NCBI GenBank assembly: GCA_016708435.1
Contig: JADJFV010000005.1
Coordinates: forward strand, 124,001 to 188,000
DNA: 64,000 nucleotides
Reading direction: 5' to 3'
DNA from: Leptospiraceae bacterium
GTDB lineage: Bacteria > Spirochaetota > Leptospiria > Leptospirales > Leptospiraceae
Part shown: in pieces, positions 37,432 through 44,690 of the stretch
How positions within the stretch are numbered: the first letter of the stretch is position 1
Layout of the letters: each line of letters begins with the position of its first letter
Program-made: the position numbers and the translations under genes
Notes under the pieces: model-generated
What the model was told of the DNA's origin: nothing
The model's database searches: none
What the model saw: only the letters and a program-made list of their open reading frames with translations

Positions 37432-38268
37432 ATGAAATCTTCTTTACGTGCTTTAATTGAAAAACTCCATCCCTGGGGTCCGTATATTCCAATTTCGAAA
37501 CGGGAGTATTTTCTACATATTGTATTGTTTTTCGATTTAGTATTTATCTTATTTCTAAACTCTTATGAGGCTTTTTTACCAAAAGTGTTTTTGGGTGCAT
37601 CCTTTCTGTTTGATATGTTTGTAGTGACTCTCTGGGGAGTGCAGGTGATTTTTAAAATTGGTCGTTCTTTAAACAAGATAGAATTTGTGACGACCAATTG
37701 GTATTTGTTGCCAGGACTTGTGCCATTTCCTATCTTTCGATTTTTTTTAGTATTAGCTACTTTGAAGCTAATGATTATTACCTACAAGTTTATTAAACGT
37801 GGAGAAAAAGACACAAAACAATTCATTAGTCGTGAATTGAACTTTCGCTTTATTGATTTGTTTGTAGACGCAATTTCGGATGCAATTTTCCTTCGTTCCC
37901 TTGAACGTGTGGAAGAAGTAGTCGAAAAGATGGACTTTCAGGATCTAACAAAGGATATCCTCGCTAAGAATAAACAAGATCTCGGAAAAGCAGTGAAGGA
38001 ATCTTTAGAGTCTAAGAATTTTGTAAAAAGAATCAATGCACTTCCTTTCATGACGGAAGTAACTAGCAAAGTAAGTGACGAGATAACAGATGTGCTACTC
38101 GAAACCCTTAGCACGCAAGTCGTAGGAAACATGATGAAAGAGGTTAATCTGCGTTTGCTCCACGTAATGGATGACCGTGTGCGAAAACTCTCCCTCGATA
38201 GAATCACCGAAGAAGAAAAGACAGTAAGTCAGCTAAGCAGTAGAATCTCTTTAGCACTACCTGCATAA
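37432..38268 (+). CDS. Membrane protein with long helical cytoplasmic tail
   Basis: 278 residues. About four hydrophobic segments occupy residues 26-115; the helix with WYLLPGLVPFPIFRFF recalls voltage-sensor or ion-channel proteins, though no pore motif follows. The remaining ~160 residues are charged and helical, probably coiled coil. The gene follows the APP1-like phosphatase by 47 bp on the same strand. I do not recognise a family; an ion-channel-related or scaffolding membrane protein is possible. Confidence 0.65.
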   Translation: MKSSLRALIEKLHPWGPYIPISKREYFLHIVLFFDLVFILFLNSYEAFLPKVFLGASFLFDMFVVTLWGVQVIFKIGRSLNKIEFVTTNWYLLPGLVPFPIFRFFLVLATLKLMIITYKFIKRGEKDTKQFISRELNFRFIDLFVDAISDAIFLRSLERVEEVVEKMDFQDLTKDILAKNKQDLGKAVKESLESKNFVKRINALPFMTEVTSKVSDEITDVLLETLSTQVVGNMMKEVNLRLLHVMDDRVRKLSLDRITEEEKTVSQLSSRISLALPA

Positions 38269-38477
38269 ATAGAGGCAAGCAAGCCGTTAAATAACTCTTG
38301 ACCTTTATTCTAGAAGCCACCTAAGAGCGACATATAAGCCACATAGAAGCCGAATTTGGCTCGAAGATTAGTTCTAGGTCAGTTCTATTTGGCTTTCATG
38401 CAGATGGTTTGATTTGACTTAGCATAAACGCTTCCTAGAGAGCCTTGCAACTAGTAGCGATAGCGATTGTCGTGGAA

Positions 38478-38545
38478 ATGCCGATGTTTCGGAATAAATT
38501 TCACATTTAGATGATAAGATTCGCCAATTCCGAAAAAACCGGCAT
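38478..38545. repeat. Interrupted inverted repeat upstream of flaB
   Basis: ATGCCG (38478-38483) and TTTCGGAAT (38487-38495) pair with ATTCCGAAA (38527-38535) and CGGCAT (38540-38545). This makes a two-part stem with a ~31-nt loop. It may be a decayed mobile miniature element or a structured RNA; no conserved RNA family is recognised. Confidence 0.55.
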
Positions 38546-38579
38546 TGGAACAAAAGCGCGGTCGGTGCTTTTTATATAT

Positions 38580-38610
38580 TGTAAGGAACGGTTTGAAACC
38601 GTTCCTTACA
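38580..38610. repeat. Perfect 31-bp palindrome
   Basis: Arms TGTAAGGAACGGTTT and AAACCGTTCCTTACA are perfect 15-bp inverted repeats around a single G. It shares its design (GTA...GGT-T-N-A-ACC...TAC) with the palindrome at 40114-40142. Confidence 0.8.
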
Positions 38611-38715
38611 TCGAAAAAACCCACCGAATCGCCCCACATAGCACCTGTATTTACAAAAATTTTTTTGTAAGTTGAACCAATAAATTTCAGATAATAATTA
38701 TTTTTTTCTTAAATT

Positions 38716-38813
38716 CCCAAAAAAAGTCTCTCTTTGTTTTTTGGGAGTAGGTCGATTAATATTATGAAGAGTCAAGGATGATTCTTCAATATCATTGCTC
38801 TCCACAAAGAGAG
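38716..38813 (+). promoter_or_regulatory. flaB leader with mutually exclusive hairpins
   Basis: Hairpin 1: CCCAAAAAA (38716-38724) with TTTTTTGGG (38737-38745). Hairpin 2: CTCTCTTTGT (38728-38737) with ACAAAGAGAG (38804-38813), enclosing hairpin 3, GAAGAGTC (38766-38773) with GATTCTTC (38780-38787). The left arm of hairpin 2 is the loop and first right-arm base of hairpin 1, so 1 and 2 compete. Hairpin 2 ends 10 nt before the Shine-Dalgarno GGAGG (38824-38828). This layout suggests control of flagellin mRNA stability or translation; the mechanism is inference. Confidence 0.55.
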
Positions 38814-38835
38814 TCGGATTCATGGAGGAAACCGA

Positions 38836-39684
38836 ATGATTATTAACCATAACGTATCTGCGATTAACTCGCACAGAGTATTAAAATTCAACAACGAAGC
38901 ACTGAACAAAGACGTTGAAAAACTTTCTTCAGGCATGAGAATCAACAGAGCCGGTGATGATGCTTCCGGACTTGCAGTATCAGAAAAAATGAGAACCCAA
39001 GTTAACGGACTCAGACGTGCAGAAATGAACGCTGAAGATGGTATCTCCCTCATTCAAACAACTGAGGGTTGGTTACAAGAAACTCAAGAAATCGTTCAAA
39101 GAATTCGCGTACTAGCTGTTCAAGCGGCTAACGGTATTTATACCGAAGAAGACAGACAGCAAATCCAAGTTGAGGTTTCTCAACTAGTTGATGAAATTGA
39201 TAGAATTGCTTCTCAAGCTGAGTTTAATAAAATGAAACTTATGACTGGAGCTTTTTCAAGACTCAATCCATCTGCAAGTATGTGGTTCCATATTGGGGCT
39301 AACATGCACCAAAGAGAAAGAGTATATATCGAAACAATGACAACTGCAGCTTTAGGTTTAAGAAACCCAACTGTATTGACATTCATTTCTCTTTCAACAC
39401 TTAGTAAAGCAAACTCTGTTATCGGTCTAGCTGATGATGCTCTTAAAATGATTTCTAAACAAAGAGCTGACCTCGGTGCTTACCAAAACAGATTAGAGCA
39501 CGCTGCTAAAGGCTTAATGAATGGTTACGAAAACATTCAAGCTGCTGAATCTAGAATTAGAGATACTGATATGGCTGAGCAAATGACTAGCCTTACCAGA
39601 TACCAAATCTTGACTCAAGCTGGAACGGCGATGTTAGCTCAGGCTAACCAAAAGTCTCAAAACGTTTTGCAACTTCTAAGATAG
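38836..39684 (+). CDS. flaB: Periplasmic flagellin FlaB
   Basis: 282 residues, standard for spirochaete core flagellins, which build the periplasmic flagellar filament. The N-terminal D0/D1 region begins MIINHNVSAINSHR and contains LSSGMRINRAGDDASGLAVS; the C-terminal D1/D0 region has ESRIRDTDMAEQM and ends with SQNVLQLLR. There is no variable D2/D3 domain and no signal peptide; export is by the flagellar type III system. A strong GGAGG lies 7 bp upstream and a terminator follows. It is encoded alone; spirochaetes usually carry several flaB paralogues. Confidence 0.96.
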   Translation: MIINHNVSAINSHRVLKFNNEALNKDVEKLSSGMRINRAGDDASGLAVSEKMRTQVNGLRRAEMNAEDGISLIQTTEGWLQETQEIVQRIRVLAVQAANGIYTEEDRQQIQVEVSQLVDEIDRIASQAEFNKMKLMTGAFSRLNPSASMWFHIGANMHQRERVYIETMTTAALGLRNPTVLTFISLSTLSKANSVIGLADDALKMISKQRADLGAYQNRLEHAAKGLMNGYENIQAAESRIRDTDMAEQMTSLTRYQILTQAGTAMLAQANQKSQNVLQLLR

Positions 39685-39728
39685 AAAATCTAGGTTTATC
39701 TCGTTATAAATCTCCGTGATGTTTCTTG

Positions 39729-39755
39729 CCGAGCCCTAAAAAGCTCGGTTTTTTT
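39729..39755 (+). terminator. Rho-independent terminator after flaB
   Basis: CCGAGC (39729-39734) pairs with GCTCGG (39743-39748) around CCTAAAAA and is followed by seven T. It lies 45 bp after the flaB stop. Confidence 0.9.
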
Positions 39756-39946
39756 ATGTCCTGGGGGTTATGGGGATTAGCCCCAAGAAGTCACTTGAGT
39801 GCACAGAGAGAATCAGGGTATAGGAAGTGGGCGAATCGGCGTTAGCATCGTTTCATTTGAGATGCCTGTCATCCCGAAATTTTCGTGCGACTCAACTCCT
39901 TAGCATACGGCAAATAAATTTCTCTTCAGCCGACCGGGCTCTCTAT

Positions 39947-40026
39947 CGTCAATAATTTGTGCTTTGTTTTATAAGTGGGTTGAATGTATTCAACCCCTAC
40001 GTTATGAATCATACAAATTATTGACG
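39947..40026. repeat. 80-bp miniature element with 14-bp inverted ends and internal palindrome
   Basis: Ends CGTCAATAATTTGT (39947-39960) and ACAAATTATTGACG (40013-40026) are perfect inverted repeats. A second palindrome lies between them: GGGTTGAAT-GT-ATTCAACCC (39977-39996). No coding capacity. The rest of the 39756-40181 gap holds no gene. Confidence 0.7.
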
Positions 40027-40113
40027 CCGTTCGATCCCTTTCGCGCGGAGTTGTGGGGCTTTAACGGTAAAGATGAATTATCCTTCATTCGTAAATAGGT
40101 TGGTCTTATCGTA

Positions 40114-40142
40114 GTAGAGACAGGTCTCAGACCTGTCTCTAC
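40114..40142. repeat. Perfect 29-bp palindrome
   Basis: Arms GTAGAGACAGGTCT and AGACCTGTCTCTAC are perfect 14-bp inverted repeats around a single C. Same architecture as 38580-38610. It lies 40 bp beyond the 3' end of the small minus-strand gene at 40182. Confidence 0.8.
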
Positions 40143-40181
40143 GTGTATAATGCAGACCTTATAGCGAGTAGGTAATGCGCA

Positions 40182-40394
40182 TTAGTCTTTATCAAGTTCT
40201 CTTGCTCTTATGATGATTCCATCTCTTCCGCCTGGAATATGTGAATAAATAAGGCATTCGCATTCTTTCCATTCACTTAACGGGACTTCTGGGTCAGGAA
40301 TAGCGAGAGGCTTACAGTCTTTTGCTTCTGCACCTTTGATTTTTCCAACATATTCATTTAAAATTATTTTTCCTATATTTTCTTCGTAAGTCAT
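40182..40394 (-). CDS. Short paralogue of the lipoprotein at 41204 (N-terminus lost)
   Basis: 70 residues. The C-terminal half (CKPLAIPDPEVPLSEWKECE then CLIYSHIPGGRDGIIIRA) parallels the C-terminus of the lipoprotein at 41204-41710 (CYPIAKPSREEPESEWKECE then CVFYLYIKGGKDSIIARA). It has no signal peptide; just upstream is a repeat-like tract (40441-40492). I infer a duplicated gene that lost its 5' part and may be non-functional. Confidence 0.5.
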   Translation of the reverse strand: MTYEENIGKIILNEYVGKIKGAEAKDCKPLAIPDPEVPLSEWKECECLIYSHIPGGRDGIIIRARELDKD

Positions 40395-40440
40395 AGCAAT
40401 TAGATTTATTACAATAAGTTTATTTTTTGTTACTGTATCG

Positions 40441-40492
40441 TTTATTTATCGGTGTGGTTGGTGAGCTTGTCCATCTATCCGTGGTAATTTTT
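40441..40492. repeat. Degenerate ACCACGGAT-type repeat tract
   Basis: On the minus strand this reads ACCACGGATAGATGGACAAG and then ACCACACCGATAAATAAA. It is similar to the tracts at 3938-3970 and 25818-25841. It sits between two minus-strand genes. Confidence 0.4.
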
Positions 40493-40502
40493 AAATACTT
40501 CC

Positions 40503-41138
40503 TCATAACCCCGCAGCAAAGGCAAATATTAAATAGCCGATTAAACTAAACCATTGAAAACAACTACCGGCTAGCAAAAGCAAGAATCTAACTAAATTTG
40601 TTTTACGTGCTTTTTGTAATTCTTTTTCAGGCATATTGGGGATAATAGGTGTTACAATCTTAAATAGAAGAAAGAAAAATCCAATGGATCCAAAAATAAT
40701 AGAAATAAATAGTGTTGCTCCTCCAAAGGAAATCGCCCAGAGAGGTGTTTCTATTTTACCTGAATCAATGGAAGTTTGTAGCTTTGTTCTGTCTAGTTTT
40801 CCAAAGGTCCAAGCGATACCGGAAACAAAAATTGGAATCTTTTTTTCTTCGTTAATATTTAGGAGTAAATTGGTAGTAAACGCTCCCCGTCGGTTGGTGT
40901 TTGTGCTATATCCCTCCGATCCGACTGAGTATTCGACACTTTGAACCTGTTTCCAATTGAATGTATCTTGGCTTTCCGTAAAAATATTCTTTCTGTGAAT
41001 TTCACATTCTCCTGCCTCTGCGCATTTGATCGAAGCTCCACTAACAGAAAATACAAGAACTCCGATTGCTATTACATTTGCTATGAAAGAAACCAGTATT
41101 TGCTTTTTGCCGCTTGGATCATTTTTTATTTCTGACAT
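40503..41138 (-). CDS. Hypothetical membrane protein
   Basis: 211 residues. A membrane helix at ~13-33 is followed by an extracytoplasmic beta-rich domain (~35-125) with two Cys in IKCAEAGECEIHR and a stretch NWKQVQSVEYSVGSE. Two further membrane helices lie at about 132-160 and 185-210. The family is not recognised. It stands between two related lipoprotein genes on the same strand. Confidence 0.6.
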   Translation of the reverse strand: MSEIKNDPSGKKQILVSFIANVIAIGVLVFSVSGASIKCAEAGECEIHRKNIFTESQDTFNWKQVQSVEYSVGSEGYSTNTNRRGAFTTNLLLNINEEKKIPIFVSGIAWTFGKLDRTKLQTSIDSGKIETPLWAISFGGATLFISIIFGSIGFFFLLFKIVTPIIPNMPEKELQKARKTNLVRFLLLLAGSCFQWFSLIGYLIFAFAAGL

Positions 41139-41203
41139 TATCTTTCTCCTTTCAATTTTTCCTATAATCTTTTTCTACTGTTGAATTACATTTATTATCG
41201 ACT

Positions 41204-41710
41204 CTAAATCTCTTTCGCTCTTGCGATGATGGAATCTTTGCCGCCTTTGATGTATAAATAGAATACGCATTCGCATTCTTTCCATTCGCTTTCAGGCTCT
41301 TCGCGACTTGGCTTAGCTATGGGATAACAGCTCTTTACCTTTATTTCGTTGTTTTTATCTTTGTATTCTTTTAAAAGAGCTGTTGTTTTAGGTAAAGTTG
41401 AATCTCCGTCGGATGGGGCTTGCATTCCAATAAAAGGTTCGTTTATTAAATTACTCAGTAATTTACTCTTTGCTTGCGATGTATTTGCTTCGATACAGGA
41501 ATTTTGCATCATTCTTATATTCTTTTTCTCAATAGAATTTTGACTCGCACGGGCGAGAAAGGTTCCATGAAAAAAATGGTGTGGTTTTTCGTTCGGATTA
41601 TCGGGATTACCCGCCCAGCCTGCCAATTGATTCTTTGCGTTGCTTGATTCTGGTTTTGAAGAACAGGATAGAATTGTGAAAAGGAACAGTAAGAGGAATT
41701 TTTTATTCAT
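41204..41710 (-). CDS. Hypothetical lipoprotein
   Basis: 168 residues. Signal peptide with lipobox ILSC (Cys16) and a Ser/Asn-rich tether (SSKPESSNAKNQ). The N-domain resembles leptospiral lipoproteins (GTFLARASQNSIEKKNIRMM). The C-terminal motif CYPIA...EWKECECVFYLYIKGGKD has three cysteines. A shortened paralogue lies at 40182-40394. Surface or periplasmic location is likely; function is unknown. Confidence 0.72.
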   Translation of the reverse strand: MNKKFLLLFLFTILSCSSKPESSNAKNQLAGWAGNPDNPNEKPHHFFHGTFLARASQNSIEKKNIRMMQNSCIEANTSQAKSKLLSNLINEPFIGMQAPSDGDSTLPKTTALLKEYKDKNNEIKVKSCYPIAKPSREEPESEWKECECVFYLYIKGGKDSIIARAKEI

Positions 41711-41827
41711 AGATGTTTCCTCTTTAGATTGTCAGAGTCGAAAATAATTTGTCAATTCTTATTGATTGGCTTCTTCTATTTCTTATCTTGATTTGTATAA
41801 CTTTGGTGCTAGTATTATCATCGGTCG

Positions 41828-41989
41828 TGTGAATGGATTCCGGAGATTTTACTTCTTCTGGAGGTGAATGGGTATAATCCGTCTATACCTGTGATGCGCA
41901 TCGCTAAATGGGAATATGTAAAAGATGCTTTTTTAGTAGATGAATCGAAACTTGTAATTGTTAGATGTATTTTCTATACTCGAACATAG
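41828..41989 (+). pseudogene. Possible coding remnant
   Basis: A frame without a clear start reads SCEWIPEILLLLEVNGYNPS then IPVMRIAKWEYVKDAFLVDE and stops with TAG at 41987-41989. The sequence looks protein-like rather than random, and an alternative frame upstream gives MDSGDFTSSGGEWV. It may be the end of a decayed gene. It overlaps the 3' end of the DUF1564 gene by 16 bp. Weak call. Confidence 0.25.
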
Positions 41990-42474
41990 AATAGTCGTGA
42001 AAAATAATCCTTTATTTTTTGAAATCTAAGTGAAACTTTTAGTTCTAGACTGGGGAGCGTAGGAACTACTTTGTGCAATTTAGATTCTACTAAAATGCGC
42101 CACATCCCAAGTAGGTCAAGTTGTAGTAAATGTACAAACATCCAGCAGCGAGATTTACCAAAAGCTAAAGCAAGTTCCCCAAGCTCGACCCATTCTGAAT
42201 TACGGGGACGAAAGTTAACCTTTCGCAACTTCAGATTTTCCAATTGGTATTCAGTTTTAATTTTTTTAGGATCGGGAAGAATACCAGTGTGGGTAACACT
42301 CCGAAATCTGCGTAGAAGGCTTCGAAGGTAGGGGCTAACGTTTCCGTTGTATTTTTTTAGTTTAGAAATAAAATCAACCATAAGATGGTCAGGAATTAGA
42401 AGAGTAGAGACGGTTGCATCTTCTTCATTTATTTTTTTTCGGACAAATTCTTTTGAATTTTGAAATACGATCAT
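41974..42474 (-). CDS. DUF1564 family protein (Leptospira-type)
   Basis: 166 residues from ATG 42474; an ATG at 42531 would add 19 hydrophobic residues not typical of the family. The characteristic stretch SPYLRSLLRRFRSVTHTGIL and the motif FRPRNSEWVELGELALAFGK followed by SRCWMFVHLLQLDLLG match DUF1564, an expanded family of unknown function that I know only from Leptospira genomes. The N-terminal TLLIPDHLM and the Arg-rich helix recall small DNA-binding proteins, but no role is established. It is the best lineage marker here besides flaB. Confidence 0.82.
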   Translation of the reverse strand: MIVFQNSKEFVRKKINEEDATVSTLLIPDHLMVDFISKLKKYNGNVSPYLRSLLRRFRSVTHTGILPDPKKIKTEYQLENLKLRKVNFRPRNSEWVELGELALAFGKSRCWMFVHLLQLDLLGMWRILVESKLHKVVPTLPSLELKVSLRFQKIKDYFSRLFYVRV

Positions 42475-42534
42475 ACATATACTAGGTAACAAAACGTTCA
42501 GACTGTGCGAAAAAAATAAAATATTTAGCAAAAA

Positions 42535-43071
42535 TTAAAAATAATATCTACCTGCAAGCGCCAAACCGGCATTAACTCCGTCGCGACCAATGAGAAATAC
42601 ATTAATATAGACTTCAGCGGACAATTCAAATTTCTTATCTGCATTCTTCCATGAAATTCCAAGAGGGGCACGAATGCCAAGAGAGTTTTCGTAATTATCG
42701 TCGCGATCTCTGAAGAAATTTCCTCGACCTCTTCCATTACCTTCTTTGTCTCTGCGTCCACCGCGCTCCTGTAAAACACCACCGCCACCGGCATAAAGGG
42801 AGAGTGAATCATTTATTTGATAAAAGTTGTAAAGAAAAACACCGTGCAAATGAAATCTTCCATAACCGAGTAAGCCCAGACCAAGGCTTCCTTCGATTGA
42901 CATTTTATCATTCATCAAATATTTTCCAGTGATACCTGTGGGACCGAGTAGAGTTAAGCCTAATCCAAATTTGCCGCTTCCAGAAGAGCTTGTATTGGAG
43001 GATTTTGCATCCTGTGCGTTAAGCGTATTTAAAAAAAGAAGGGTTATAAAAATAAACACAATTTTAATCAT
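42535..43071 (-). CDS. Probable outer-membrane beta-barrel protein
   Basis: 178 residues. Signal peptide (~1-19, ending LNAQ). The rest is a series of amphipathic beta strands with Gly/aromatic patterns (GKFGLGLTLLGPTGITGKYL, SLGLGLLGYGRFHLHGVFLY) and a terminal aromatic (GRYYF), the usual signal for barrel insertion. A charged loop (ERGGRRDKEGNGRGRGNFFR) lies mid-protein. Small 8-strand barrel likely; ligand unknown. Confidence 0.75.
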   Translation of the reverse strand: MIKIVFIFITLLFLNTLNAQDAKSSNTSSSGSGKFGLGLTLLGPTGITGKYLMNDKMSIEGSLGLGLLGYGRFHLHGVFLYNFYQINDSLSLYAGGGGVLQERGGRRDKEGNGRGRGNFFRDRDDNYENSLGIRAPLGISWKNADKKFELSAEVYINVFLIGRDGVNAGLALAGRYYF

Positions 43072-43281
43072 TTGAAATCCTTAGATGTTGATTATAGCAT
43101 CGACTAAATTGAATGCTATTACCAATTAGTAGAAACAGTTTTTTTTTCCAATCTTAATTCTTTTAACCTCTGTGAGAATTTATTTAAACGTAAATTTCTA
43201 AGATTGCATTTATACTTCCCTTCTAATTTGAATATACGAAAATGGAATAAGACAGACTTAATTTTTCATAAAGGAAATAAA

Positions 43282-43641
43282 ATGGATTATAAAGTAGAAT
43301 ATTTAAACAATTCAGAGAAAAGATCTAAGGGACCAATTTTAAGAATTTCTCAGAATTTTTTTTATCAGGATAAATCACCCTGCGAAATAACAAACTTTGA
43401 AAATCAAGAATGGTATCATGGAACAGGAGTATATCCCAAAGAGCATCCCGGGAAAAATATTATTCGCCCATTAGAATACGGGTTATTATCCGCAAAATGT
43501 TTGTATTGTGAAAGCCAAAATATTTTAGTAATTGCATTACAGGGATGTGTATCCATGCATTCAGGTGATGCTTACTATGATTTTGAAATTATCTGTCAGA
43601 ATTGTAAATCTTTTTCTGCTTTTTCTTATGCAGAAAATTAA
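43282..43641 (+). CDS. Hypothetical protein with two CxxC pairs
   Basis: 119 residues from ATG 43282, which has AAGGA ~6 bp upstream; an earlier in-frame ATG (43204) lacks one. Two cysteine pairs near the C-terminus (CLYCESQ and CQNCKSF, ~36 residues apart) suggest a zinc ribbon. No signal peptide and no family recognised. It ends 4 bp inside the convergent glycosyltransferase gene. Confidence 0.55.
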   Translation: MDYKVEYLNNSEKRSKGPILRISQNFFYQDKSPCEITNFENQEWYHGTGVYPKEHPGKNIIRPLEYGLLSAKCLYCESQNILVIALQGCVSMHSGDAYYDFEIICQNCKSFSAFSYAEN

Positions 43642-44666
43642 TTCATTCTTTTCATTAAATATAAATACAGAAGAGAGTTGAATGAAAGAATTAGAAATGC
43701 AATAGCCAATAAAGAAATGGATTCTTTAAGTAAAAAATAAATTGGAATTGATTGTAAATTCCAAACACTAAAGAGAATGGTCGTTAGCCGCTTGTCTAAA
43801 GTATGTAGAGTGATCTTTTGGTAGAGATGTTCTCTATGTGCACGAAAGATATTTTCCTTCTTTAAAAGTCGCTTTATAATTGTAAGAACACCATCCACCC
43901 AGAAAACAGGAATGAGTAAAAAACCATAACCCAGATCAATTGAATGGTCACTATTTCCAAGGAAGGGAAGGATGCCAATCATATACCCAAGCGGCAAAGA
44001 CCCAGTATCCCCCATGAACAGTCTTGCAGGCGGAAAGTTAAAAAAAATAAAAGAAGCCAGTGATACACCGAGAAGAATTAGCGTAGTCTGATTGTTTTCA
44101 GGAAGTCCGTTAATTATAAAAAGAAAAATAAATAAGGCTGCAAAGGTTGAGAAAGTTAGATATAAATCAAGCCCATCCATAAAATTACAAAGGTTGGTTA
44201 CGAAGATAATATACCCCGCAAGCACAATACTATAAAAAACTTTCGGGACCTCAGGTGCAATTCCAAGAACTTGAAAGTCCGGAAAAAAAAGATAACAATA
44301 AGGAATAAAAAACACAATTTCAAAAAATAGTTTTCTACGAGAGCTAAAATTATACCTATCATCTAAAAATCCAATTAAAAGCAAAACCAAAAGACCCGGC
44401 ACAGTGCGAAATAAAAGTTGTATATCTCCCATACCTTTTCCAGAATAAAAAACTAGGTAGAAGAGGCTAATGGTAAATACACTCATAAACACGAGCCCGC
44501 CTGATTTCTTAGTCGGAAACTCATGCATGCTTCTGTGATTGGGAACATCCAGATGAGAAAAGAATTTTGAATGATAAAATGCCCAGAGTAAAAAAGTAGA
44601 AGAGGCGAACACACTCAGGTATAAAATGACTTTCTCTAAACCAAACACAATCCCATCAAAATACAT
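43638..44666 (-). CDS. MraY/WecA-family phosphoglycosyl transferase
   Basis: 342 residues, about eleven membrane helices. Motifs of polyprenyl-phosphate sugar-1-phosphate transferases are present: LDVPNHRSMH...PTKKSGG, the Mg-binding GFLDDR, NLCNFMDGLD, ARLFMGDTGSLPLGY and HREHLYQ. It should load a sugar phosphate from a UDP-sugar onto undecaprenyl phosphate, starting a surface polysaccharide or O-antigen. The HREHLYQ pattern fits the WecA/WbpL branch rather than MraY. No polysaccharide cluster is adjacent. Confidence 0.9.
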   Translation of the reverse strand: MYFDGIVFGLEKVILYLSVFASSTFLLWAFYHSKFFSHLDVPNHRSMHEFPTKKSGGLVFMSVFTISLFYLVFYSGKGMGDIQLLFRTVPGLLVLLLIGFLDDRYNFSSRRKLFFEIVFFIPYCYLFFPDFQVLGIAPEVPKVFYSIVLAGYIIFVTNLCNFMDGLDLYLTFSTFAALFIFLFIINGLPENNQTTLILLGVSLASFIFFNFPPARLFMGDTGSLPLGYMIGILPFLGNSDHSIDLGYGFLLIPVFWVDGVLTIIKRLLKKENIFRAHREHLYQKITLHTLDKRLTTILFSVWNLQSIPIYFLLKESISLLAIAFLILSFNSLLYLYLMKRMN

Positions 44667-44690
44667 TCCCTTGAATTGAAAAGAGAAAAA

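Larger units (their letters stand above)
38269..38835. other. Intergenic region upstream of flaB, rich in hairpins
   Basis: No supported gene in ~570 bp; an open frame on the minus strand (38451-38639) is generated by a palindromic repeat and is rejected. The region contains the hairpins listed separately at 38478-38545 and 38580-38610 and the flaB leader at 38716-38813. The flaB promoter must lie here; no sigma-28 consensus is obvious. Confidence 0.55.

Noticed and set aside
38451..38639. 62-codon open frame on the minus strand upstream of flaB
   Set aside because: It runs through the 38478-38545 and 38580-38610 inverted repeats, has no ribosome site and no protein-like composition.
38580..40142. 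Palindromes as a CRISPR array
   Set aside because: Repeats differ in sequence, are not regularly spaced, have no spacers, and no cas gene is present.
42525..42812. Minus-strand frame overlapping the beta-barrel gene
   Set aside because: The other frame (42535-43071) has a signal peptide and barrel pattern through the same DNA.
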